Of a stretch of DNA of 64,000 bases, positions 1 through 9,884 are shown in pieces. Location of the stretch: the NCBI GenBank assembly GCA_950097015.1, contig CATNEN010000039.1:10324001-10388000 (forward strand), given 5' to 3'. The stretch's first letter is position 1; every line of letters begins with the position of its first letter. This DNA comes from Macrostomum hystrix. Taxonomy: Eukaryota; Platyhelminthes; Macrostomidae. A program made the position numbers and the translations under genes. Under the pieces are notes generated by a model, which had not been told where the DNA came from, ran no database searches, and saw only the letters and a list, made by a program, of their open reading frames with translations.

Positions 1-928
1 GGCACAGTTAGGGACTGAGGGACAGTAATGGACTGAAGGGCCATAAGGGACTGAGGGACCATGAGGGACAGAGGGGCCATAAGGGACTGAGGGACAGTAA
101 TGGACTGAAGGGCCATAAGGGACTGAGGGACCATGAGGGACAGAGGGGCCATAAGGGACTGAGGGACCATGAGGGACTGAGGGACTGAGGCACAGTGAGG
201 GACTGAGGGACTGTGGTACAGTAATGGACTGAGGGACTGAGGCACAGTGAGGGACTGAGGTACAGTAATGGACTGAGGCACAGTGAGGGACTGAGGTACA
301 GTAATGGACTGAGGGACTGAGGGACTGAGGTACAGTAATGGACTGAGGCACAGTGAGGGACTGAGGGACAGTAATGGACTGAAGGGCCATAAGGGACTGA
401 GGGACCATGAGGGACTGAGGGGCCATAAGGGACTGAGGGACCATGAGGGACTGAGGCACAGTGAGGGACTGAGGCACAGTGAGGAACTGAGGGACTGAGG
501 GACAGTGAGGGACTGAGGTACAGTAATGGACTGAGGGACTGAGGCACAGTGAGGGACTGAGGGACTGAGGTACAGTAATGGACTGAGGCACAGTGAGGGA
601 CTGATGGACTGAGTTACAGTAATGGACTGAGGCACAGTGAGGGACTGAGGGACAGTAATGGACTGAGGCACAGTGAGGGACTGAGGGACAGTAATGGACT
701 GAAGGGCCATAAGGGACTGAGGGACCATGAGGGACTGAGGGGCCATAAGGGACTGAGGGACCATGAGGGACTGAGGGGCCATAAGGGACTGAGGGACCAT
801 GAGGGACTGAGGGGCCATAAGGGACTGAGGGACCATGAGGGACTGAGGGGCCATAAGGGACTGAGGGACCATGAGGGACTGAGGGGCCATAAGGGACTGA
901 GGGACCATGAGGGACTGAGGGACTAAAA
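1..928. repeat. Minisatellite array, GGGACTGAGG-type units
   Basis: Short units built from GGGACTGAGG, GGCACAGTGA, GTACAGTAAT and GGACCATGAG alternate throughout. From about 680 to 920 they settle into a longer period of about 36 bp that alternates GGCCATAAGG and GGACCATGAG blocks. The array runs off the left edge of the window. The open reading frame on the minus strand is only the repeat translated and is not a gene. Confidence 0.95.
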
Positions 929-1750
929 TACACTGAAGTGTATTAACAAAAGCGGCGAATGTTTAGTTTGCGGTTGCGATTCGGTGATATAAATTCTTGT
1001 TGAGATCCAGTCGACAATGCCTAGGCGGGCATTCCAATGCCTCTAATCCCTGTGGGAGCACAGCTCGGCTAAGGGAGAGGGTTAATGCTCAAGTTGACGG
1101 CTCAGCTGGGACAATCCAGCTGATGAATTTCATAATTAGAAGGCCTGTGGAGGCTGCTCGCATTATCTCTCGCTCTGCCTGGGGCAACCAGCCCACATCT
1201 GTTATCCACCAGCCCACATCTGTTATCTACTAGCCCACATCTGTTATCTACCAGCCCACATCTGTTATCTTCCAACCCACATCCACCAACCCACAAACTG
1301 ATATCTACCATCTATCTGCCACTCTTCATTGGCGTCACTCTGTGCGTTTATCAAAGTTTTTCTGCTTTGCCCTCAACATTTCTATGACAGCCTGGTCGCG
1401 TATATCCTTTTGGTCCCATCCGAGCAGCCTTATGCATCATCAGTTGTTAGCTATTATCGGAAGCACTTTTATCCAATCGCTGGCTGGAGAGGCCGCAAAA
1501 AAGGCGATCTATCAACTAGCTCGGATAAGCGGGGCAGGATGTGAGAGGAAATTGCTCAAATTCTCAAACAATGCTCTTAACGCTCGCCATGGCGGCAACA
1601 TTTTAACTACGTTGATTGAAAAAAAAATTTTTAACGGTTTTTAATCCCCTTTTCACATTTTAACATTTTTGATGTGGGCTGATAGGTAAAAAACTCTCAC
1701 GTTAAGTGTATCGTGCATCGTGTTTTAATAGTGCTTTTAATTTATTTAGG
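929..1750. other. Non-repetitive stretch with a short 21-bp array
   Basis: Positions about 1189-1300 hold four to five copies of a roughly 21-bp unit starting CCCACATCTGTTATC. The rest is mostly unique. An 86-codon ATG-initiated frame lies at 1384-1644 (+). It has reasonably mixed composition, but I recognise no family and see no second exon, so I do not call it a gene. Confidence 0.5.
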
Positions 1751-1751
1751 T

Positions 1752-2450
1752 CAGGGGTCGGCAAACTCAGGACCGTTGCCTCTTAAAGTATACTGTTTCA
1801 TCTTTCCCCTCTTTAACTCTCCTCGGCCTCGTCTCCCCGTGTCTTATCTCTCCCGTACCTTATCTCTCCCTTGTCTCATCTCTCCCCTGTCTCATCTCTC
1901 TCCTGTCTCATCTCTCCGCTGTCTTATCTCTCTCCTGTCTCATCTCTCCCCTGTTTCATCTCTCCCCTGTCTTATCTCTCTCCTGTCTCATCTCTCCCCT
2001 GTTTCATCTCTCCCCTGTCTTATCTCTCTCCTGTCTCATCTCTCCCCTGTTTCATCTCTCCCCTGTCTCATCTCTCCCCTGTTTCATCTCTCGCCTGTCT
2101 CATATCTCCCTTGTCTCATCTCTCCCCTGTCTCATCTCTCCCCTGTCTCATCTCTCCCCTGTCTTATCTGCCCTTATCATCTCTTCTCTGTCTCATCTCT
2201 CCCCTGTCTCATCTCTCCCCTGCCTCATCTCTCCCTTGTCTTATCTCTCCCCTGTCTCATCTCTGCCCTGTCTCATCTCTCCCGTCTTATCTCTCCCCTG
2301 TCTCATCTCTCCCCTGTCTCATCTCTGTCCTGTCTCATCTCTCCCCTGTCTCATATTTCTAGAGTCGATGCGGCCCGCTGTTGTCTTCTAGTTTCTCTGT
2401 TTGGCCCTTTAGGTTTTAAAAAGTGCACTGTAGTTAAGTTTGCCTATCTG
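1752..2450. mobile_element. Possible hAT-like MITE remnant hosting a minisatellite
   Basis: At 1752 the sequence CAGGGGTCGGCAAAC matches the kind of terminal inverted repeat seen in hAT-superfamily DNA transposons. At about 2370 there is GATGCGGCCCGCTG, also typical of the subterminal GGCCCGC motif of such elements. The expected opposite terminus is only weakly visible near 2438 (GTTTGCCTATCTG). Most of the interior is the 16-bp minisatellite at 1805-2362. I see no transposase. The element call is an inference from one good end. Confidence 0.4.
1805..2362. repeat. 16-bp minisatellite (CTGTCTCATCTCTCCC)
   Basis: About 35 tandem copies of CTGTCTCATCTCTCCC with variants (CTTATC, TTTCATC). The same monomer recurs at 15.8-16.06, 35.08-35.43 and 55.7-56.5 kb. 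The 16-bp period gives a 16-residue repeat in each frame, so the long open frames here are artefacts. Confidence 0.95.
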
Positions 2451-3002
2451 AAAAATATTAAAGACAACACGATCAAATTCTCTCGATATTTACTCAATTT
2501 TTTAACGAACGCTTAACTTTGTCGTTAGCACGTTAACCAAAAATTAGCGGTATAAAAATCCCGATCAGCTTAACTTCGTAGTAGCAATCCTTAAAATCGT
2601 AGTAATACAACGTTTCAAGTCTTATTGTTTTGCATTTTTAGTGATCATGTATGCAACATGATATAAATTTGAGAATGGCATACTTCACAATGAGCAATTC
2701 GCGACATGGGCTTCTGGGTAGGGTCGGGCATGCGTGCTGGTAGTTTAGGATTAGAAAATTGAGAGTCGCAGTAAGCCGCCGCTGACGTCACTGCATTGAA
2801 CAGCGACTTCTGCTGCTTGATCGGAGCGAAATTTGATAAGCAGGCGGCGCGAGAAGCCGACCCGACACGCAGCGCGAGGTCGGTGGGGAAATCGGAGACG
2901 AACAATTGAGAAGGCCCGGACCGGAATGGGCGTGTCCGAAATCCAGGGCGACCCTCTGCTACAATTGCTGCTTCCCATCTGGGACTCTGCGAAGTCTGCC
3001 GC

Positions 3003-3058
3003 TCAGATAAGCAGCAGACTGTCTTCTTGTTCGCCAGTGCCTACTGACTTCTCGTACG

Positions 3059-3093
<35 letters not shown>

Positions 3094-3866
3094 TGCAACA
3101 TCTGCTGGATTTGTTGCTGCTGCTGCTGATGCAGTCGCGAGCCGGGTATGTTGGGATCAGATCGATAGCAGAAGACAGAATTGCACAATAGGGCCGAGTC
3201 TGCTGCATTGGATACGCAATGCTCTTGCTTCTTCTGCTGCTGCGGCTGCTGCTGAATCTGAAGTTTCTGTCTTCTGGGCTGCGAGAACAGACGCGAGCTG
3301 TCGCCCCTGTCATTGTCGCTGTCCTCAACGATGACGCAGGACTCACGATCCGAGTCGTCCGAGGCTGCCTCGATGATGCGGATTGGTACCGGGCACTGGA
3401 CGGCCGCGACCACCTCCCCCGCCGGCCTGCCTGCGTCGGCAGGCTGCTCCGACTGCGTCAGTTTCGTCGACTGCAGCTTAGGCACCGGCTGCTTCGCCAA
3501 ACTAGCCGGCGTCTTTGACATTGTCGAATCGAACTGCTCCGGCGTCTCGGCCGACTGGCGCCTTCGCAGCCGACGCCAGAGCTGACGACAGCCGGCGGCA
3601 CCGCTGCCGCCAGTGACAAGCGGCAGCAGCATGCTGCAGATCATGAAGAACAGCACGCAGCTCAGGAAGGTCACCAGGATAGTCAGCAGGGTCGGGTGGG
3701 CCACAGTCGGCGCACCAGTAAGGGACGAGCGCGGAGTTGAGCGGTTGCCTGGAGTCGGCTGCTGCTGCTGCTGATGGCCGAACTCATCCTCGTCCTGTTG
3801 AAGCAGCTGCGCCCGGGCCTGAGTGCATTCTAGCAGCAGCAGCAGCAGCAGTGGCAGGAGTTTCAT
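3003..3866 (-). CDS. Single-pass type I membrane protein with polyQ cytoplasmic tail (unrecognised family)
   Basis: The frame is open further upstream, but the first ATG (3864-3866) gives 287 aa. That start is followed at once by a classic signal peptide: MKLLP, a leucine run, then a likely cleavage after TQARA near residue 19. A short Q-rich ectodomain with an NRS sequon (about 20-58) follows, then one hydrophobic segment at about 59-84 (TILVTFLSCVLFFMICSMLL) and a basic stop-transfer stretch (RRLRRR). The roughly 190-residue tail is acidic and serine-rich (SDDSDRESC), with several glutamine runs coded by CAG/CTG repeats at 3058-3130. I know no family for it. Topology is inferred from hydropathy only. 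An upstream exon cannot be excluded, and the glutamine tracts are likely to vary in length between individuals. Confidence 0.6.
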
Positions 3867-4205
3867 TAGCCTCTTCAGCAGTGCTGACTGGCTTGGGCCA
3901 CTTACTTGAAAGTTTGTCTGCATTTGCTTCCCAGTAAGTCCTGTGGAATTTCTTTTCGCTAGGGGGGGCAATTTTTTCCTTAGCGAACGTGCTTCGGCCG
4001 CTGCTTTCCTGTCTGGCTATTTCCCTCTTTCTCTCTTCCTCTTCCCTTATATTTGTACCGCTGCTGTGGCAGCCAATGGTTCAGGAGGGCAGCAGGAGTC
4101 AAGCCCGGCAGTAAGCAAGTTGCGCGACTCCGATTGGGTTGAATTTCCATCTTTCTCGCTTCTCTTCAATCACCTATTGGCAACTGCCTCTGCACCTCAT
4201 CCCTC

Positions 4206-4233
4206 CGTGTGTGTGTGTGTGTGTGTGTGTGAG
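4206..4233. repeat. (GT)n microsatellite
   Basis: A run of about 14 GT dinucleotides lies between the 5' side of the 3.0-3.9 kb gene and the SINE at 4.95 kb. Nothing else is recognised in 4234-4952. Confidence 0.9.
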
Positions 4234-4952
4234 TGAGTGCAGAGCTGAGCTGGTGTGAGCATGCTTGTGTGGCCTACTAAATTGGCCGCAAGGCGCCCAC
4301 ACCTACAGACCCACCCGAGCTCCAAAGCGAGATCGGGAGAGTTCGAGAGATATTTTTTCTCTCCGATCCAAATGAAATCTGGGGCCTGCTCTGGACGGGC
4401 GTGCGGGGAAGAAAAAGTTCCTATATGCATTCTTCTTCTAACAGTACTGAATCGAATGCGAATTCCCATTAGAGGCGTGTCTTAACCCCGCAAGCTGTAT
4501 GTATGGCACTGGGGCAGAGTCCGACCAATGAATTAGTAACTAGGCGAGCTCCTGTCCCTTGGTTAGTGGTTTGAGGGCGTGGGTTTGTATTTTTAGCTAA
4601 TTGCACTGGCTCAGAATGGGCATAGAGAATCTGAACATGGGGACTTTGCGGTCAATGCCTGCCTCGTGGTAGGTAAAGTGCAAATCTATAGTACACCCCC
4701 CTCCGGCAACCAGCGTTCGGAAAAGTTCGGAAGCGCAGCCTGGGATGGGATAGCTGTCAAACAAGCTGTTCGACCTTTTATCAAATCTGGATTCCAGCAC
4801 GGATACTGCGGAGTGCATTCAGAAACTAGCTTGCCGACTGTTTACTGGGGAACTAGGTACCAAGCAGTACGGTTTGCCTACCCGAATGGACGAATTGTAT
4901 TGACCCCATAGACATCAAGGACGATTGTGAGGATAAAATATACCAAATTAGG

Positions 4953-5320
4953 AGGTGACTGGCAGAGCGGTCTAACGCGTCTGCCTCTCGCACCAAGGTC
5001 CCTGAGCTCGATTCCGCGGCGAGGCCACATTCATTTGGGGCGCAGCCGCGGAGAGAAGGCTTGGGGGCTTGTCGTGCAAATTACGACCTTGAGGGCCAAC
5101 CTTCAAAGCACAATGAGAGTGTACACTGCCTGACGATGACAGAGTCAATGCAGATGTACACACCTGTGTGAGCGTGTGTCTGCGTACGGTATCTGTGTGC
5201 GTGTGTGCTCAGGAGTCTGAAATGGGCAGAATTGCCTCCTCGCTGGCTGCGGGTCTAGTGTCACCAAATGATGTGCCATTGCCAGCAGCTCTCCTACAAT
5301 TAATATTATTACTATTGCAA
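4953..5320 (+). mobile_element. tRNA-derived SINE, family 1, copy 1
   Basis: The left end reads like a tRNA with an internal RNA polymerase III promoter: A-box TGGCAGAGCGG at 4960-4970 and B-box GAGCTCGATTCC at 5004-5015. It resembles a class II (Leu/Ser-like) tRNA head. A body of about 300 bp follows, containing GGCGCAGCCGCGGAGAG, a GTGTGTG-rich stretch and a tail ending near CTCCTACAATTAATATT. The same element recurs at 61.7-62.1 kb (+) and, shorter, at 27.7-28.0 kb (-). No protein is encoded. A real tRNA gene is unlikely because no complete cloverleaf follows and the body is conserved between the dispersed copies. Confidence 0.8.
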
Positions 5321-6260
5321 GGTACCAAACGCTTAGTGAATTCGTTAAACAGCCGGGTCTTCAGAGTATTTAACCTCAACTCAACACTCCACGCAAGAAT
5401 CTCATACATGAAAGGGCATTTTGTGTGTGCGTGATGGAGAAGAGTACAGGAAGCTTGTTTGTGCCGCTTTGAAGCCGGTGCAGGTTGGGCGGAGGCAGTT
5501 AGAAGCCGCTCTACAAGCGCAGGCCGGCTTGGCAATCAGCCAGGCCTTTGCCACTCTCATTTTTGCTGCAATCGGAGCTAAAAGCAAGAAAAAAATTAGG
5601 CGTAACTCAGCGCGCATTGTCGCGTGTGACATAGGAGAGGCACTTTGCTGCAAATCTGCACTGACTATCTCAAAAAGGAAATCCCGCCCGATCAACCTGC
5701 CCCCCCAAGCATGAAGGGAAGCCAGCTTGGGCTCACTCACTTCACCTGTGGGGGTTGTGGGAAGACCCTGCAGGCGGGACTCGCTACACAGCTCTGGCGC
5801 AGTGAGGCGCGAACAATGCCTATTATTATCCTAGGGAGCTGTATTGCCGGGATAATAGATTGTGGGATAAATGGAGCCAGGCAGAAAGCCGGAGGTTGTG
5901 AGGGTTGAAGCCCGTGCCAAGCTGGAAGACCCGCACGAGCATTTTTGGTTGAAAGAAAATCTGGAAAATCATGCGCGGAGATTTTCGATCAGCCCGCCTA
6001 ATTACAAGCGACTCTGCTCACCTTTGAGGACAATTTTTCGAAATTTATTTTAATTTTGAACGAGTGCACCCACGAGTAGAATGGTGTTTTTTCGTTAAGA
6101 ACCATCAAATTTTTATCCAACTTTGGTACTCGTGTACAATAGCTCAATATAAAAATACACAATGTAACATACTGAGCTAATACAATAAAAGAGATTTGCG
6201 ACTTTACTTTCTAGTAAAAAATGCCTTCAAAATGCTTTCAAAAAGCACAAGTGTTGCGTT
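5321..6260. other. No gene recognised
   Basis: Mixed-composition sequence with overlapping short open frames on both strands (about 5.4-5.9 kb). None has an ATG in good context, recognisable domain or splice structure. The last 300 bp are AT-rich. Confidence 0.5.
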
Positions 6261-6573
6261 CAGGTAGGATTCGAGCTCAGGTAGGATTCGAGCTCAGGTA
6301 GGATTCGAGCTCAGGTAGGATTCGAGCTCAGGTAGGATTCGAGCTCAGGTAGGATTCGAGCTCAGGTAGGATTCGAGCTCAGGTAGGATTCGAGCTCAGG
6401 TAGGATTCGAGCTCAGGTAGGATTCGAGCTCAAGTAGGATTCGAGCTCAGGTAGGATTCGAGCTCAGGTAGGATTCGAGCTCAGGTAGGATTCGAGCTCA
6501 GGTAGGATTCGAGCTCAGGTAGGATTCGAGCTCAGGTAGGATTCGAGCTCAGGTAGGATTCGAGCTCAGGTAC
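6261..6573. repeat. 17-bp minisatellite with B-box-like monomer
   Basis: About 18 almost perfect copies of CAGGTAGGATTCGAGCT, with a single substitution in one copy. Each monomer contains GGATTCGAGCTCAGG. That differs at one position from GGAATCGAGCTCAGG, the antisense B-box region of the family 1 SINE (see 27916-27930). Confidence 0.95.
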
Positions 6574-7454
6574 TCGAATAGCGTCCCACCTTTCCCAGCT
6601 CTCAACTTGTTGTGCCCGTTTCAATTAGCGGAATTAACAAACTGCGAGCAGTCGTGAGCAGCCATGTGCAGTAGATAGCTCGAGCTTCTTTTAGGAAGCA
6701 AAACGGCCCGCCCATCTGCAGTGTAGCAGAAACTAATTAGAGCTAGGTATAGGTAGGTTTACTCGCTACATTCCTGATCTGTGAGCGGCTGAGCGGGAGA
6801 AATCTCCCCCCGCCTAGTAGAGCACCAGATGGATGCGAATTTCCCCCCACTGCCAGTCAAGAGAAGGACGCAGATGTGTCTCAGCTCTTGAGAATGTCTT
6901 TCAGGAAAAATCTAAACCAATTGGCCACCAAAATTGGTCCAAAATGCACAGCCGATTGCAATAGCCGACACGTATTCCGGGAAGATGCACTATAATATAG
7001 AAATTGAATTCAGCAACCCAGCCAATCTGGAATTGTCTGTTTGGGATCAGTTCTCCCCAACACCCAGCAATCACATATCATATATTTTTTTCCAAGATCG
7101 CACGATTCGCAAACACAATTCTGCAGGGCTTCAATTGAATTTTCTGAACTGATGAAACCGCCTGCTATGTTTGTATATTAATTTTAGGATTGCATAAGTT
7201 CGGGTGCAATGTTTGCACTTGATAAGACGCCTGCATGGTTCGGGAACTGAATCAGAGACTGCTCTTAAAATGTACAATTCTTACTTTTAAAAAGGGCGTT
7301 GGTAAACGTCCAAAACGCCTCAAGAAGTTAAATAATCTGGATTTATCTGGTTCTGCGACGTTGTGAAACTTGATCTTAAACCTGGTATATGTGTCAAGGT
7401 AGTTTGTATGACTCCTTATCATCTTTATGACACTTTCTGAGACTCTTTACGACT
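6574..7454. other. No gene recognised
   Basis: Unique AT-rich sequence between two arrays. A 72-codon frame at 6934-7152 shows no recognisable domain. Confidence 0.5.
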
Positions 7455-8965
7455 CCACCTGTCTCAACTGAGCTACCCCAACTGTCTCTGAGCTACCCCA
7501 ACTGTCACTGAGCTACCCCAACTGTCTCTGAGCTACCATAACTGTCTCTGAGCTACCCCAACTGTCTCTGAGCTACCCCAACTGTCTCTGAGCTACCCCA
7601 ACTGTCTCTGAGCTACCCCAACTGTCTCTGAGCTACCCCAACTGTCTCTGAGCTACCCCAACTGTCTCTGAGCTACCCCAACTGTCTCTGAGCTACCATA
7701 ACTGTCTCTGAGCTACCCCAACTGTCTCTGAGCTACCCCAACTGTCTCTGAGCTACCCCAACTGTCTCTGAGCTACCCCAACTGTCTCTGAGCTACCCCA
7801 ACTGTCTCTGAGCTACCCCAACTGTCTCTGAGCTACCCCAACTGTCTCTGAGCTACCCCAACTGTCTCTGAGCTACCATAACTGTCTCTGAGCTACCCCA
7901 ACTGTCTCTGAGCTACCCCAACTGTCTCTGAGCTACCCCAACTGTCTCTGAGCTACCCCAACTGTCTCTGAGCTACCCAACTGTCTCTGAGCTACCCCAA
8001 CTGTCTCTGAGCTACCCCAACTGTCTCTGAGCTACCCCAACTGTCTCTGAGCTACCCCAACTGTCTCTGAGCTACCCCAACTGTCTCTGAGCTACCCCAA
8101 CTGTCTCTGAGCTACCCAACTGTCTCTGAGCTACCCCAACTGTCTCTGAGCTACCCCAACTGTCTCTGAGCTACCCCAACTGTCTCTGAGCTACCCCAAC
8201 TGTCTCTGAGCTACCCCAACTGTCACTGAGCTACCATAACTGTCACTGAGCTACCCCAACTGTCTCTGAGCTACCCCAACTGTCTCTGAGCTACCCCAAC
8301 TGTCTCTGAGCTACCCCAACTGTCTCTGAGCTACCCCAACTGTCTCTGAGCTACCCCAACTGTCTCCGAGCTACCCCAACTGTCTCTGAGCTACCCCAAC
8401 TGTCTCTGAGCTACCCCAACTGTCTCTGAGCTACCCCAACTGTCTCTGAGCTACCCCAACTGTCTCTGAGCTACTCCACCTGTCTCTAAGCTACTCCAAC
8501 TGTCTCTAAGCTACTCCACCTGTCTCTAAGCTACTCCACCTGTCTCTAAGCTACTCCACCTGTCTGCATGCTACTCCACCTGTCTCTAAGCTACTCCACC
8601 TGTCTCTAAGCTACTCCACCTGTCTGCATGCTACTCCACCTGTCTCTAAGCTACTCCACCTGTCTCTAAGCTACTCCAACTGTTTCTAAGCTACTCCACC
8701 TGTCTCTAAACTAATCCACCTGTCTCTAAGCTACTCCACCTGTCTCTAAGCTACTCCACCTGTCTGCATGCTACTCCACCTGTCTCTAAGCTACTCCACC
8801 TGTCTCTAAGCTACTCCAACTGTTTCTAAGCTACTCCACCTGTCTCTAAGCTACTCCACCTGTCTCTAAGCTACTCCACTGTCTCTAAGCTACTCCACCT
8901 GTCTCTAAGCTACTCCACTGTCTCTAAGCTACTCCACCTGTCTCTAAGCTTCTCCATTTGTATTT
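7455..8965. repeat. 20-bp satellite, CTGAGCTACCCCAACTGTCT type
   Basis: About 75 tandem copies. The left two thirds use CTGAGCTACCCCAACTGTCT. The right third (from about 8470) uses the variant CTAAGCTACTCCACCTGTCT, with a TGCATG variant recurring. It is clearly the same monomer family as the larger array at 9.9-15.4 kb, from which it is separated by a 0.9 kb non-repetitive island. Confidence 0.97.
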
Positions 8966-9281
8966 TAGCTACTTCACCAACTGCGCCTATTTTTGGCGGT
9001 ATATGCTTTTTGACTAAGAAAAGCAGTAAACTAGTAAGCATAAAATTCGATTACAAAAAGTTACACACTAATAATATGACTCACGAACTCAGTCAGACCA
9101 CGTGTTATCAGTCAGCTTTTAACAATCACGATCACAAATTTTGCTGCATTTATTTATTCTCATAAATTATTTTAACGATGATTAACTCAAGCTTGCAGTA
9201 TTCGCTATTTCTGAAAGGCCAAACAACAATTTGTAGCATGAATAAAAGCCAAGTTCAAACTCTCGTTGCGCTGATTGAGAA

Positions 9282-9587
9282 TCAAGATTTTTCGAAAGAC
9301 TCGATCGAGATTGACACCCCGGCGAAGTGCTGGAACAGCTCGTTCTCGGCCTTCAACAACAGCTGCTTCTCTTCGAAGGAGCTCCTCCGGGTTTCGTTCA
9401 AGACCTCGTTGAAGGCCAGCCTGAGCTGCTGGGCGCGCTGGCGCAGGTTGGAGACTAACACGGCGTAGCAGAAACCGGACAATAGGCGCAGCAGCAGCAG
9501 CAGCACAATAATCCAGGTGATTGAGTAGGCTATAATGGACATCAGCTGCAGCACCTGGTCCGGTAGCCTCGTTGTCCCGTCCTGCAT
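9282..9587 (-). CDS. Small membrane protein, 101 aa, in a satellite-bounded island (unrecognised)
   Basis: The frame starts with ATG at 9585-9587 and ends with TGA at 9282-9284. A long hydrophobic stretch at residues about 15-47 (SIIAYSITWIIVLLLLLRLL, then SGFCYAVLV) would make one or two membrane passes. After it comes a charged, Q/E-rich segment predicted helical (LRQRAQQLRLAFNEVLNETR and onward) that could form a coiled coil. Base composition is markedly GC-richer than the flanking DNA, as for other coding islands here. TTTATT on the plus strand at 9149-9158 gives AATAAA-type signals 120-130 bp downstream on the coding strand. I recognise no family. It may be one exon of a larger gene, but the nearest unique DNA on both sides is short. 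Confidence 0.5.
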   Translation of the reverse strand: MQDGTTRLPDQVLQLMSIIAYSITWIIVLLLLLRLLSGFCYAVLVSNLRQRAQQLRLAFNEVLNETRRSSFEEKQLLLKAENELFQHFAGVSISIESFEKS

Positions 9588-9884
9588 TTCTGTAAGATTC
9601 TTCGACTAATGAGAAATTATTGGAGATGAGAGTAGAAGCTAATTATATTCTTAATTAAGAAACCAAATCCTTTAATCACAGTAAAACGAACGTTCTTTGA
9701 AGGTCGCTGATTCTTTCATCTTTAAAAGTGCATAATAAATGCAAATAGCTTGATATCACAACAGTCTGTGGCTTAAACCGCCTGGTGAGTGAGTGAGGCA
9801 AGCACTGCATAGTGAAATTTTGTGTATGCCCGCGATCTTGATAAGGAATAAAAAAGAAGCAAATATACTTTTAGCTATACTCCA

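Noticed and set aside
1384-1644. 86-codon ATG frame with plausible-looking composition
   Set aside because: No recognisable domain, no splice partners, and it lies in AT-rich DNA among arrays. I cannot separate it from chance.
5421-5714. 97-codon plus-strand frame and an overlapping minus-strand frame
   Set aside because: Neither begins with ATG in good context or shows a known domain. The two overlap each other, next to a SINE.
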